Positions 38,984 to 50,827 are shown, counted from the stretch's first letter. The stretch is DNA of 64,000 nt from Callorhinus ursinus (GCF_003265705.1 NW_020313005.1:17490109-17554108), one strand, 5' to 3'. Made by a program: numbers and translations. The notes: a model not told the origin generated them from the letters alone.

Positions 38984-39010
38984 CTGAGCAAAATAAGTCA
39001 ATCAGAGAAA
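38984..39010 (+). repeat. 27-bp inverted repeat, left arm (L1-derived)
   Basis: Perfect reverse complement of 39587-39613. It interrupts the older L1 text at GGGTTTATT|...|TTTATTTCTGGGCTC, where the old element should read straight through. Confidence 0.9.
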
Positions 39011-39267
39011 TATGTTTATTTCTGGGCTCTCAGTTCTGTTCTGTGATCTATGTCTCTATTTTTATTCCAGTACCATATTATTTTGATTGCTACAGCTTTG
39101 TATTACAGTTAAAAATCAGTAAGTGTGATGCCTCCAGCTTTGTTCTTTCTCAAGAGTGCCTTGAGAAAGATCTATCTTTCTCAAAATATCTCCACTACTT
39201 GAGGTCTTTTGTGACACTATAGGAATATTAGGATCGCTTTTATTCTGTGAAAAATGGCTTTGGAATT

Positions 39268-39641
39268 TTAAAAAAAAATTTTATTTAAATTCAGTTAGCC
39301 AACTTATAGTTTCAGGTGTAGTGTTCAATAAATTATCAGTTGCGTCTAACACCCAGTGCTCATCACATAACCATCACGTGCCCTTCTTAATGCCCATCAC
39401 CCAGTTACTCCATCCCCCCACCCACCTCCCCTCCGGCAACCCTCAGTTTGTTTCCTATAGTTAAGAGTATCTCATGGTTTTTCTCCCTCTCTGATGACTT
39501 CCCATTCTGTTTTCCCTCCCTCCCCCTATGGTCCTCTGCCCTGTTTCTTATATTCCACATATGAGTGAAATGATCTAATAATTGACTTTCTCTGATTGAC
39601 TTATTTTGCTCAGCATAACACCTTCCAGTTCCATCCACATT
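39268..39641 (-). mobile_element. Nested carnivore L1 3' fragment
   Basis: Begins with T/A-rich sequence and TTATTTAAATTCAGTTAGCC, then GTCTAACACCCAGTGCTCATC, a CCATCCCCCCACCC block, and TTATATTCCACATATGAGTGAAATG. These are carnivore L1 3' sequences in reverse. The older L1 text (GAAAAATGGCTTTGG before, GATTTCATTGAATCTATAGATGG after) is continuous around it. Confidence 0.8.
39587..39613 (-). repeat. 27-bp inverted repeat, right arm
   Basis: Lies in the nested carnivore L1 fragment (CTTTCTCTGATTGACTTATT, then TTGCTCAG). Confidence 0.9.
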
Positions 39642-40714
39642 TAGATGGGATTTCATTGAATCTATAGATGGCTTTGGGCAGTCTAGTTATTTTAACAATA
39701 TTCATTCTTCCAATTCATGAACATAAGATATCTTCCCATTTATTTGAGTCTTCTTTAAATTCTTTATCAAAGTCTTAGAGTTTTCTGTGTATAGAATTTT
39801 CAACTCCTTCACTAAATTTATTCCTAAGTATTTTATTGTTTTTATGCTATTGTGAATAGCATCATTTTCTTTATTCCTTTTTTCAGATATTTTATTGTTA
39901 CTACACAGAAAAACTAATTTCTCTATGTTGATATTTTATCCTGCAACTTTACTGGATTTGTGGATTAGTTCGATGATTTTTTGGTAGGATTTTCTCTATA
40001 TGAGATCATATCATCTGCAAACAAAGATGATTTTACTTCTTCCTTTCCAATTTGGATATATTTTATTTCATTTCCTTGCCTGATTTCTTTGTCTAGGACT
40101 TCCAGTACTATGTCGAATAAGAGTGGGCACCCTTGTCTTGTTCCTGACCTTAGAGAAAAGTCTTTCAAACTTTGACCACTGAATCTGAGGTTAGCTATGG
40201 GTTTTTTATATATGGTTTTTATTATGTTGAGGTACATTCCTTCTATACCTAATTGGTGAGAGTTTTTATCATAAAAGCACGCTGTATTTTGTCAATTTTT
40301 TTCATCTATTGAGATGATCATATGATTTTCACCTTTCATTTTAGTGTGTGGTGTATTGATTAGTGTATGTTGAACAATCGTTGCATTTCAGGGATAAATC
40401 CCACTGAATCATGATGTCTGATCCTTTTAATGTGCTGTTGAATTCGGTTTGCTCATAATTTATTGAGAGTATTTGCATGTCTCCTGGTCTATAGTGGTTT
40501 TGTTCTGTTTGTTTGTTTGTTTTTGGTTTTTTGGTCTATATTGGTCTATAGTGTTTTTTTTTCTTTCTTGTATTATCCTTATCTGGCTTTGGTATCAGGG
40601 TAATACTGGCCTCATAATTCCTCCTCTTTAAGTTTTTAGAAGAGTTTGAGAATGATTGTATTTTTTTATTTTTATGTTTTTATGTACCTACTGTTCTTTG
40701 ATTTTAGCTTGATG

Positions 40715-41669
40715 AACTCCTTTCAACATTTCTTGTAAGGTAGGTCTTATGGTGATGAATTCCCCCAGCTTTTGTTTATCTTGGAAAGTCTATCTGTCCT
40801 TCAATTCTGAAGAACAACTTTGCCTGATAGAGTATTCTTGGTGGGCAGTATTTTGTTGTTGTTGTTGTTTTGTTTTTCTGTTTTGTTTTTTTCTTTTAGC
40901 ACTTTAAATATATCATCCCTCTTTCTCCTTGCCTGTAAAGTTTTTGCTGGGAAATTCACCTAGAGCCTTGTGAGGGCCCCCTTATAAGTTACAACTTCTT
41001 CTTTCTTGTTGCTTTTAAGATTCTCTCTTTATCTTTGCTTTTTGACATTTTTATTTTAATGTGTCTTCGAAACTATACCTTTTAAGTTGAGTTTGTATGG
41101 TGACCTATGAGCTTCATTAACTTGGATTTCCAAATCTCTCCCCAGATTTGGGAAGGTGTCTATAATTATTTCTTTAAATAAGTTTTCTGCTCCCTCCTCC
41201 ATCTCTTCTTCTTCTGGGACTCCAATAATTTGCAGATCTCTTCTTTTAATGGTATTGCATAGATCACACAGGCTTTCTTAATTCTCTTCCATTCTTTTCT
41301 CTTTGTTCTCCTCTGAATGAATAATTTCAAAGTTCTTGTCTGGTAATTCACAGATTCTTCCTTCTCCTTGATTCATTTTGGTCTCTATTGCATTTTTCAT
41401 TTTTTTCATTATATTCGTCAGTTCTAGAGTTTCTCTCTCTCTTTTTAAAAGATTTTTTGCTCTTTGTTAAACTTCTCATTTTGTTTGTGTATTGTTTTCC
41501 TGATTTTATTGACTTGTGTTTCTGTGTTTTCCCATAGCTCATTGAGATTCCTTAAAATAGCTGTTTTGAATTCTTTATGGGGTAAATTGCAGGTCTCCAT
41601 GTCTTTGGGGTAGGTTACTTGAACATTACTGTGATCCTTTGGTGGTATCATGTTTCCTTGATTTTTCAT
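40715..41669 (-). pseudogene. L1 ORF1 remnant
   Basis: Starts at an ATG at 41669 with MKNQGNMIPPKD, a recognisable L1 ORF1 N-terminus. The coiled-coil-like stretch (NLNELWENTETQVNKIRKT, QNEKFNKEQ) and the terminal LQEMLKG block (plus-strand 40717-40740) place both ends. L1 ORF1 encodes the RNA-binding chaperone of the L1 ribonucleoprotein. The frame is broken repeatedly, so only pieces of 61-74 codons remain open. Confidence 0.75.
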
Positions 41670-42194
41670 GTTCCTTAAAGTTCTACTCTCTTCACATTAT
41701 CAGCAGCAATCTCCTCCTCCAGTCTTTACTAACTGACTTTGGGAGAGAAATACCCTCTGTCCATTCTGCTAGGGATTCTGACGCTTTGTCAGACCTTCTA
41801 CTGGTATGCCCTTTCCATACATTTTGCTCTCTCCTGTGGCAGAATTCTTAAGCTTGTGTAACTTTTCTCTATTCTGCAATGCACCAGGCCAAGTGCTGAC
41901 ACCTCCCTTTTGCTTTCCCAAGGGCAGTGCTAAAGCTCAAGTTTGTGGTCTCTCCTTGGCTTGTAGATTTGGGCTATTTTTTGCACATGCTCACTAGCCA
42001 TCTACCAAAGCTTAGTCTTGCCAATATTAGGGGTATGCCCAGAAGACTGGCCATAAGATGTGAGGGTGCGTGGGTGAGGCATGTGAAATGCTGGGGGTAG
42101 GTGTGGGCCAACTGGGGGAATCCATGGATGAGGTAGCACAAACAGTTCATGGGAAGGCCTCCTGATGGAGTCTGATCAGTTAGTAGGATCTGCA

Positions 42195-42210
42195 CCTTTT
42201 TTTTTTTTTG
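42195..42210 (+). repeat. Poly-T tract
   Basis: T run in the putative L1 5'UTR. Confidence 0.8.
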
Positions 42211-42784
42211 TAATGCCTTCCTAGAGTCCTATCTGCCACTCTTCCAGCCTCTTCCAGCCTTTCCAGTACCCCGATCATGCAGCTCATGACAATACTCTGG
42301 ATGGAGTGAGAGGGAAATGGACCCCATCTGGGGAGGATGAGTGCTTACTCACAAACTTTAACTTTACCCCATGGGAGAAATCATGGAATAATAAGGTCTC
42401 GCTTGGCACTGAGCTGTGTTGCCTTGGAGAAAAGGGTTATGTAACTAAAGTCAAACTGTTCCTCTTACCCTCTCTAAGGCATCCGAACTTGTATGTTTAG
42501 CTCTAATGCTGTGATGGAACGTCTTTGTCAGAAACCTGGACTTCCATAAAGGCTCTCAAGTTCATGCTTGATCTAAGGTCATGTTCTCTAGGAGTTCCTG
42601 ACTGTGACTGAGAGGGGCTGGAGCTGGTTCATGGGTCACTTCAGGGTCCACAGCCAGAACCAAGGTCTGTATGTCTGTTATTTGATGCACAGGTGGGCAA
42701 GACTCCTTCTGGTCCCTAGGCATATGGTTCGGATCCCACAGCTCCCACAAAGACAATTCTGCCTGTGGTTGGAAACCAAATTGT

Positions 42785-43070
42785 TGTAGAAAGGGGGGAT
42801 ATGACAAGAACATCTTATTAGCCATATTGTTAAGGTCACTACTCAAGGAACTTTTGAAGTAATGGAACCTGGGAGTTCTTTGGTAATTGTTCTTTTCATG
42901 TGGCTTATCTGGACTAGTCACTAGATGGCTAAAGCTGGATAAATATTCCTGAGTCAAACTAGATTTCCACCTCAAGTTAACCAAGTGGCTAGGATCTATT
43001 GATGTAGTTTGTAGTGTAGAACTTTCTTAGAGGTCTACTAAGCCCCTGGCAATGATCTGGGCTGATGTGT
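42785..43070. other. Unassigned sequence beyond L1 5' end
   Basis: No family recognised. May be further L1 5'UTR or an LTR. Confidence 0.3.
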
Positions 43071-43182
43071 AGTTCAGGGTACTATATATCTAACTCAAGG
43101 TAATGTGCATTCCTAGGTATAGCCCTAGTTCAGTGTACTACATATCTAACTCAAAGTAATGTGTATTCCTAGGTAGAGCCCA
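43071..43182 (+). repeat. Tandem duplication, 2 x 56 bp
   Basis: Copy 1 43071-43126 and copy 2 43127-43182 both begin AGTTCAG and share TATCTAACTCAA and ATTCCTAGGTA. They differ at six of 56 positions. Confidence 0.92.
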
Positions 43183-43269
43183 ACAAGATCACATTTCTTC
43201 CATCAAAGTCACAATTACTCTCAGAATGACCTGTGTAAACAGGGGTACTGGAACAACCCTATGGAACTG

Positions 43270-43288
43270 TTTTTTTTTTTTTTTTTTC
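43270..43288 (+). repeat. Poly-T tract
   Basis: About 19 T. Confidence 0.85.
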
Positions 43289-43807
43289 CAAATTCTTAGA
43301 TCTCCAGTTTCTTAGGTTATTAGTACAAAGAGGTAGGCTGTACCAGAGGAAGGGAATGGGGAAGAGAAAAGGAGATAAAGGGAAATGTATAGAAAAAAAA
43401 ATGCTACTAAAGAAGACATAGGTGAGCTAGGGTAGTGGGCTATTTAATCAGAGAGACGTTCTCATTGATAGTTCAGGGATGTGTCTTAACACTGCTATGT
43501 TTGTTAATGAAAACGACCTTTGCTCCTACTCACAAATTCTAATTTGATGCCCAGTGTTCCAGAGCTCAGATATCCTATGCCATGGACTCTACCTGACTGA
43601 TTATTCTTTTATATTTTTGAAGACAAGGAGTGATGAGACATTAATATAGATGCTCTTAGTGTGCCAGTGTTTAGAAGAATGATTCCACATGTGGCTGGGG
43701 GAAAAGACAGGTATTAATGCAAAAATTATCAGGAGGCCAAGGTGTCTGACGTATTTATAAAGCAGCAGTGTTGAGGTACGTGAGAGAATGGGAACAAAAA
43801 CGTTGTA

Positions 43808-44128
43808 ATGAATTTGCTGCCCTTGGGCTGCTGTGATCGAGGGCGATTACTTCTGACTGGTGAATTACACCGTGGAATATTGATTTCCTCGTGCAGAACT
43901 AGGGCCGGGCAAATGGTTTGCCTGACCGTTTTACACACGTGCTGTGCTACTGTTGGCTCAATCAAATGCCTCCTAGATGAAGAAAGCCTTTCACTCTTGG
44001 AAGGAGGCATCCTATACCCAGAACATGAGGAAGAGAATGCTAGTGAGAAGGATAAATTATCCATTATTCTGGATCATGGAGTGTCTGATGAATTTGTTTT
44101 TGTTAAGGAAAATGTCCTGTCCACCTAA
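43808..44128 (+). other. Unrecognised 106-codon open frame, CpG-bearing
   Basis: Plus-strand frame from an ATG at 43808 to a TAA at 44128, overlapped by a 111-codon minus-strand frame. The peptide has cysteines in its first 60 residues and an acidic C-terminal half (LYPEHEEENASEKDK). CpGs are denser at 43830-43940 than in the surrounding desert. No domain recognised. It could be an ancient repeat, a conserved noncoding element, a retrocopy or chance. There is no evidence for translation. Confidence 0.2.
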
Positions 44129-44159
44129 CAGACATGGGGAGAAAACAGTGGTGATTTAA

Positions 44160-44885
44160 TTTCCTTGGCTTTCTCTGGACTGTGAGCTATTTGGCTGACA
44201 GGAAGAGTCAGGATTACTAGCTAGTACAAACTGCTAGCTAGTACAAGTTTGGTGTTATCTAAACTGGTATCATTGTCAGAGTAAGGAACATACTCCAAGA
44301 AGTCAGTCAACAGAGAGTTTGTAGGCAAAGAGCTTGAGCAATTACATCATTATGGGTTTGATTCCTAAATGATGAGCTCTAATCCATATGGGACTCCTTG
44401 GGTGATTCCAGAAGCGGCTTCTTTCTGTTTATTTGATTAAAAGTCAAAGCGTATAGGACACAAGCCTTATCAAATATATTTGAGAAATGTAAGCATCCTA
44501 TAAGAGAAATCCAGAATGCAACATCACAGTAGGGTCCTTTAATATGGGTTAGACTAGGCCACAAACCATCTATAACCATCTAGAGCATTTTATAAGCATT
44601 TTTGGAGCATGTGTACTTGTTTGGATTTCTTGTCTTAAGAATGTGACTGTATTTTTTTCTTCAGATTTTCAAAGGATAGCCTAACAACCAAAGCTTTGAA
44701 AAGGATAGACTTTTTAATCCTTATTTCTATGCCAGAGAAAGGGGCCCTTCCTAGCCAGGTGTGAATAGCAATACCTCTTACCTATCTCCACAAGACCAAT
44801 TCAAATGTGGACTTCTCTCATTTTGGGAAATAGATGTGAACTATGGAAGAATGGAGAAGGAAAGTCCATAGTGTTTCAGACCTTA
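44160..44885. other. Unassigned intergenic sequence
   Basis: Contains a small CTAGCTAGTACAA duplication near 44220-44245. Otherwise nothing recognised. Confidence 0.45.
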
Positions 44886-44889
44886 GGGG

Positions 44890-45060
44890 GCCTTTTGAGA
44901 GCAGCTTGTCCAACATTCATTTTAGCAATTAGGAAATTGGGGCCCTGGAAGGTTCGATGACCTGTTACAGATCCCACCACAAAACCTAGCCTATGTTGCG
45001 CTAGAACACATCCTTTGGCTGCCTGTTTCATACTCTCTCTACTCTAGCTATACTCGGTCC
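44890..45060 (-). repeat. MIR element, antisense
   Basis: CATTCATTTTAGCAATTAGGAAATTGGGGCCC, GATGACCTGTTACAGATCCCACC, and a CTAGCTATACT end follow the antisense MIR order. Confidence 0.65.
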
Positions 45061-45064
45061 TCAA

Positions 45065-48000
45065 AAAATGAGGGGAAGTTGGTAGGCAATAGCATGTGCT
45101 ACCTTTAAAGTGTGAAATTTGATTGTATTTTGCCAAAAACATGTCTAGGAATGGTGCTCACAGGTGAGGAAGGAGGCAGGGCCTCACCTCTACCCTCTAA
45201 GAACTTCTTTTTGGCACCACAGGGCACGTTTGCTGTGTGTAAATATATACCCCCTCCCACATACAGACTTAGGAATAAGTTGTGTATTTTGAATTTCTTG
45301 TCTATTCTATCATTTTATTTTCATTTTTCTTGCTTGTTAAACTCTAAGATGGACACTTAGAGAACAGAATTTTGTGTTTACCAGACAGCAGCTATTACTG
45401 TACCTCTCCGTTCCTGTCTGTCTTCCTTTCCAAGTGGCCAAGTACAATGAGGATAATTGTGGATGGGGATGAAAAGAATGATATGGCACTGGCTTGAATT
45501 GGTGACATGATAAAGCATTTATTTTCTTTTTCCTTCTCTTTCTAACCCCTCCTTCCAAAGGAAGAGAAGGACTCCCTCACCCACGTGTGTGCTCTATGGC
45601 TTGTGCTCTTCTTCCCTTTGCAGTTCACAGAGTGCAGGAGATATGGCTTGATGGCTCCACCGGATCCTTCCATCAACTTTGCAAATGAACCTTCAGAAGA
45701 AACTGAAGCTTAAGAGAGTGGCCAGGAACAAACATTTGGAAAAAAGGGGTGAGGGATCATGCAGTTTCCAATGCTAAACTCAGTCTAATCTTGGCCCACT
45801 GCCTCTTATATCTTCATGCTCTTTACAGAGGAGTTACAAATGAAGCACAGAGTCTAGGGGCAGGATGAAAAGTGAGGGGCACTCAGTAAACTTAGAATTG
45901 AACCAACAACACACAGATATGTCAAATGAGACCTGCACAAGCATTTCTGGACTCTTGAGCAGAGCACTTATCAGGGAATGTGATATAATTATTAAAACTA
46001 TTATCTGGAGACCTCTCTGTTCATTACTCTCTCCTATTATTTTAAAGATGAATCTTGGGAATAACAGGTGCCATCTATTTTGAAGGATTACATAATTTAA
46101 TAATTACAATAAATACTTCCCCACACACATGTGCACTGCATGCACATACAAGCACGGGCATGCACGCACACACGCGCAAGCACACACACAGAGACACACA
46201 TTCTTAGTGAGAACTCTGAGTTTTTTGTTTAGCTCCAATATCTTTTACTTTTCTAAACTTTAAGATGTATGGCAGTTTATTCTCTTGTTTTACTTGTGTC
46301 GTATAGAGAGCAAAACTGAACAGTAGCTTGGGGCTAACATCATTTCCTGTTCCAGAAAACCCACTGTCTTTTATCAGACAACACTCCTTTCCAGGTGCTG
46401 TGGTGTCCATCCCTCAAATTCTCCTTAAGGAGTCACTTCACATGTCTGTAGAAATGGCAGCTTTGATCATGCATGTCCCCTTCTTGTAAGCCATCCTGGG
46501 AGCAAGGACAATGCATTGGCTCTATTATTCACCCCAATTCACACCTTCCATTGTCATTTATCAAAAACGCAACTTTCCAAAGTTTCACTTGCAGAAATCT
46601 TATTAAGTCTGAAATTACATGATTGAATTTTGAAGATTGAAAATGATTAGTAATCCCCCATCATCACACCTTATATAAAAGATAAAGAGAACTCAACTAG
46701 CTAGTAATAGAATCTGGACTAGTTCCTAGTTCTACTCATCAGGAGTTCAGTTCTGTATCCAAAATACTATACTGATACCTAGAAATTCCAAAATCAGAAT
46801 CACTGGAAACCAGGTAAATGCTATGGCCATAGCCAACTTATATTTCTAGGAAGTTTTAATCAAACAGATATTCCGACAGAGGTACAATTCATTTTCAAAT
46901 AATGTTAACAATCCCTGAAGTATAGAAATAAATTCATGTATCTTAACAATATGTCAGAAGCAATGTCTAAGTTACATGGAAGCTTGGATGGTGGTAAGAT
47001 CGACATTCAGAAAAGGAAAGCCAAACTAAGCCTCCTTCATAAAAAATAATGCACCAATACGCTTCAGACATAAATTATAAGAAGCGATCACATATTGAGC
47101 TCAGGAATTGAACAGTCTGCTACAGAAAGCTATGTTGTTCCAGTCACATAATGTGGATAAGATGGAGAGATATGAAGTTGTGAGGGACAGGGAAATTAGA
47201 ATGAAGATGCAGAGACTCAGAAATCTCAGTTACTAACAAATCATGGGGATATTCATTTACCTTTATTGCCTTGGAGAAAGATAGAGTTGGACACTCATGG
47301 AAATAGCATCTGAATTAAAAGCAGAGAGAGGTAAGGACTGATGCTTTAGAATGATCTGATTGAGCAGTTTAGGATGATAAAGGAGACATTAACTCTACAA
47401 TGAAATCCCAGTGAGCAAGTTGTGAACCAAACTAGGTCTGAGATTTAGTTTACCTTTGTTTTTTGTTGTTGTTGTTGTTTGTTTTGTTTTTTCTTAATGC
47501 TGGAAAGAGGTATTATTTAGTGCCTCTCTCAGATACACTAATCTCAGTTCTTTTAAGTTGCTTATCTGATGAAGAGTAAATGGCTGGCATGTGCATATAC
47601 ACTTGGCCATAGAAGCACAAGGGTGTGTAGGCTTATCACGAGCAGGGACCATCTACTCTGCTATATCTCTCCTTTGCACAGATTTTTGTTCTGTCCTGAG
47701 AAGTACCTCAAATTTATACCATTGTAAGTATAAAAAAATGTAGATGTTTTGCTGATCCCAGATTTTACATTTTTTAAAAAATCAAATGCACACATTAAAG
47801 GGACGTTTCTGTGATTGATTGCTGTGACTGCCCTCCCTTCTAAACTGAGATATGTAATAAAGATAAGTCAGTTTAGTGAAATGTGCTAAATCTCACTCCG
47901 ATTTTAGTGTTAATTTGTTTGTTAACTTATCTCCAGCTTGAAGAACAATAACTGTCATTCATCATCACCATCATTATCACCATCCACAGCAAAAAAAAAA

Positions 48001-49690
48001 ATATTTGTGGACCATCAACTGTGATTATAGTTCCAGATTTGGAAGTTCCACTCATCAGAAGACTGTCCTTGGACAAGTACTCATAATGCTTCAGGTGAGG
48101 CATCTGAACCCACTAGGTAGAAGAATTATGGGGAAAAACTTAAGTAAAATTTGTGAGCCATTCAACATCTGTGTGGCTAGAAAGGAACAGATAATTCTGT
48201 TGAAACAAGATGATTGGGGTTCTTTAGGAGTTTGCTTAGAGTGGTTAGGGCTAGAACATCCCCCACCGCCCCACCCCCTAAACACAGGAGAGACTGTTAT
48301 GGAATAAAACCTGCCAGACTTAAATCATGGCTCCCCCAAAGGATATCTAAAGTTGGGGGCGGTGTTCTGGATGAATCCTAAAGTATGCCAGTCTTGAGTC
48401 TCAAGGAGTCCAGTACACCTGAAATCCAGGTCAGCCTAGGAATAGTCTTCCATCTGTACCTGTACCAAGAAAGATAACTTCAGACACTATTCAGGATGTT
48501 TTTCTTTAATTAACAAGAACTCTCTGGCCAAACTCCTTTTCCTGAAGAGACAGACCCGGAGAATTGTCCCTATAAGCTCCTAATCAAAGCCATGTCTTCC
48601 TGGACTGAACTGTACATCTGGTTAAAGGCCCTTTCTTGTGAGCACATGGTTGCTCCCTTTAAGACTGAAATTTGGCAGACTGGGACTCATGTGGCACACA
48701 GAGCCGAAGACGAGAGGAACTCCCTCTTGCTGCAGGATAGGAGGTTCTCCTGTCTGCTGAACCCATCAGCCACGCCAAAGCTGCTTCTACAAGGCAGTGC
48801 TCTTGAATAATCAATGTTCTAAAGAACCACAAGACCACAAGGGCTATTGAACTCTACAAATAGGTAAATTTAAGCCTTTCTCATCAATGCCACTTTATAG
48901 ACTTAGCTGTGACTGGCCAGCGCCTCCTGGGAGGATGGTGAAGGAGTGATCTAAAGCATGCTCAGTAAGTATGACAGAGAAAGCTCTGATTCAAATGGAG
49001 GCCATGTGTCCCCATGCTCCCATGTCCCAAAAACTCTAGGAAGTGTCTCTTTGCAGATGTCTTGGTACATTTTACTCAGAGGTGTCTGGGCTCAAGTTTA
49101 GCATACGGGAGTTACCCGTGTCCACTTTAATCCTATGAACACTATGACCTGCTCACAAATCCTCCCACCAGTGCCTACAGTAGTTTCAGGCAAGGGAGAA
49201 CTGGTAAATCTCACCCACCCACTTTCTGTCTAAGGACACCTAAATCCCATGCCTGAGCAGTTCTGGGATATACGGGAGGGGTAAATCCAAAGCAGCCAAA
49301 TTTCTGTGAGGTTTGGCCAGACTGCTCCAGATCACGCTGCTGGGAAGAAGGTTAGGGTAGCTGGAAACTGGTGGTGAGGGTGGAATGTCGAAAGGGCACA
49401 GAGAGACCTGAAGTCAACAATCTTTTCTCAGTTTTGCTAGTAACAGCCAGAACCGAAACTGCTCCTTCCTAAACATTGCCCATTCCTCTTGGCTGGAACT
49501 GAGCCCCGAGGACACAGAGACAGTAATTCCTGAGAGTTTCGGCTATGACCTCATTTCTGCCTCTCAGTGAATCTACAGCTACTAACTTAATTCCCAGAAT
49601 CAATCAGAAGAGACTAGAATTATTTAAATGCTATTTGGTATTAAAATCTATTTTTTCTCTTACTTGTGACTAAAGGCAAGGTTTGGGGGG
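45065..49690. other. Intergenic desert left of NTM, mostly unassigned
   Basis: No exon recognised. Simple repeats: CA-rich at about 46119-46199, TTG repeats at about 47461-47490, CATCAT/poly-A at about 47955-48001. The frame at 48005-48307 and the opposed frame at 48091-48285 have no domain. Confidence 0.5.
46119..46199 (+). repeat. Imperfect CA/GCAC repeat
   Basis: Alternating CA with CATGCA and CACGCG variants. Confidence 0.85.
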
Positions 49691-49770
49691 TAGGCATGGT
49701 GGGAAGAGAGTCCCTAAAACACTGGTTGGTAGAATTTGGAATTATTTAATACTAACCCAAAGTGTTTTGA

Positions 49771-49789
49771 GCTTTTTTTTTTTTTTTTT
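49771..49789 (+). repeat. Poly-T tract
   Basis: T run downstream of the putative NTM 3' end. Confidence 0.85.
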
Positions 49790-50223
49790 CCTGTCTTTTC
49801 TTTTCATGATAGCTGCACTAGGCTGCCTCCCAGAAATAATTACACATAAAAGCCTTTCCCTAACTGGGCTTGACATTTTGCCCAGGTTGCAAAGTGGGGT
49901 GTTTGGACACAACCGGGATGCTGCAAACCTCAGCCAGCACCTTCTTGAAGGCATTGGAGATGCAGTCCTCGTGAGAGCCACGCCTCCTTTGCTTCTGTTG
50001 GGAGAATGAAGGTGGTTTCCTGGGCCCATCTGTCATCAGAGCACATCCACAGAAGGACCCCACTCCACCCCAACAAGGGAGCTAAAGAGCAGAAGCTTGA
50101 GTCAGATGCGCATTCGCCTCCATATTCTTCACACCTGAGCCAGGCAGGCTCTCTTGCCCCTCACCCCCAACCCCCGCTTGAGAATGAGGTACCACACCAG
50201 GTGAAGAGGGACATGGAACACTT

Positions 50224-50229
50224 TTTAAT
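50224..50229 (-). terminator. Candidate NTM polyadenylation signal (ATTAAA)
   Basis: ATTAAA on the minus strand. The 20-60 nt downstream contain GTGTGG and a run of G/T (around 50165-50205), resembling a downstream processing element. The alternative AATAAA at 51378-51383 has an A/C-rich, poor downstream region. Confidence 0.35.
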
Positions 50230-50827
50230 GTCAAGTCAGAGACAACCCCTCCCTCCCCTAGCCCCCAATCCCACTTTCCCTCATCACATCCAGGACCCCT
50301 CCCCGAGGCCTCTCCCATTCCCAGACTTCAGGGGAGGAAAAAAAGGTTATCTAAAAACTGCATTTTCTTCTCTTTCATACACACACACACAAAGGTGGGA
50401 AATTAAATAAAATGAACCGAGAGGATTCAATTCTCCAGTAGTCACGAAGGCATCAGAGATTCCCATAATGGTCTAAAGCAAGTGGTTACTAACTGTTTAG
50501 TTGGTTCGGTTGCTTGCTGTTTGCTCACACCACGAGGCATGATGGAGAAGCCAGGCCTCCTGTCAGGGCCTTCGCCTCCGAGAGCCACACCTGGAAAACA
50601 TGCTGCGCCTGGTATTAGTGTTTTGTTCTGTTTCTCTTTCCACTTTTTATAAATGTCTCTGACGTGTAAATAACCCAAGGAAATAAAAAGGCAGGAGCTG
50701 ATTACACAATTACCAGTAAACTCTATCATCTTTTAGAAGATCAACACACAGCTAACCCCATATACAGCATGCAGTAATGTCTGAGAAAGGACCCTGCTGA
50801 GAAATAAAATGGCTAGAACTCTAACAA

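Larger units (their letters stand above)
37800..40665 (-). pseudogene. L1 ORF2 remnant (reverse transcriptase and C-terminus)
   Basis: The open piece at 39965-40237 (minus) reads [26 protein letters not shown] and [11 protein letters not shown], the L1 reverse-transcriptase core with the catalytic FADD (residues 73-76 of the piece). Downstream text down to 37800 matches the ORF2 C-terminal part (for example the antisense of EHMKRCSTSL near 38390). The endonuclease and N-terminal RT are absent. A nested L1 tail interrupts it at 39268-39641, and frameshifts and stops are abundant. Confidence 0.78.
37352..42780 (-). mobile_element. Composite old L1 (L1M type), antisense, internally deleted
   Basis: Read on the minus strand this is one L1 from 5'UTR to 3'UTR. 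Possible 5'UTR at about 42780-41670, ORF1 remnant 41669-40715, ORF2 remnant about 40665-37800, 3'UTR about 37800-37352. The ORF2 part resumes in the reverse-transcriptase region right after ORF1, so the endonuclease half is missing. A carnivore L1 3' fragment is nested at 39268-39641, and AT microsatellites lie at 37851-37960 and 38943-38976. Many stops and frameshifts show it is dead. The 5' boundary is uncertain. Confidence 0.8.

Noticed and set aside
39965..40237. 90-codon frame with FADD as a functional reverse transcriptase
   Set aside because: Only a fragment of L1 ORF2, flanked by stops, frameshifts and a nested insertion.
41445..41669. 74-codon minus-strand frame as a host gene
   Set aside because: It is the N-terminus of a dead L1 ORF1.
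46119..46199. CRISPR-like or other regular array
   Set aside because: Simple CA/GCAC repeat without spacers. No CRISPR is expected in a mammalian genome.
49860..50063. Minus-strand frame containing GSHEDCISNAFKKVLAEVC as a possible further NTM exon
   Set aside because: Lies downstream of the NTM stop and likely polyadenylation site, matches no IgLON segment I know and has no convincing acceptor/donor pair.
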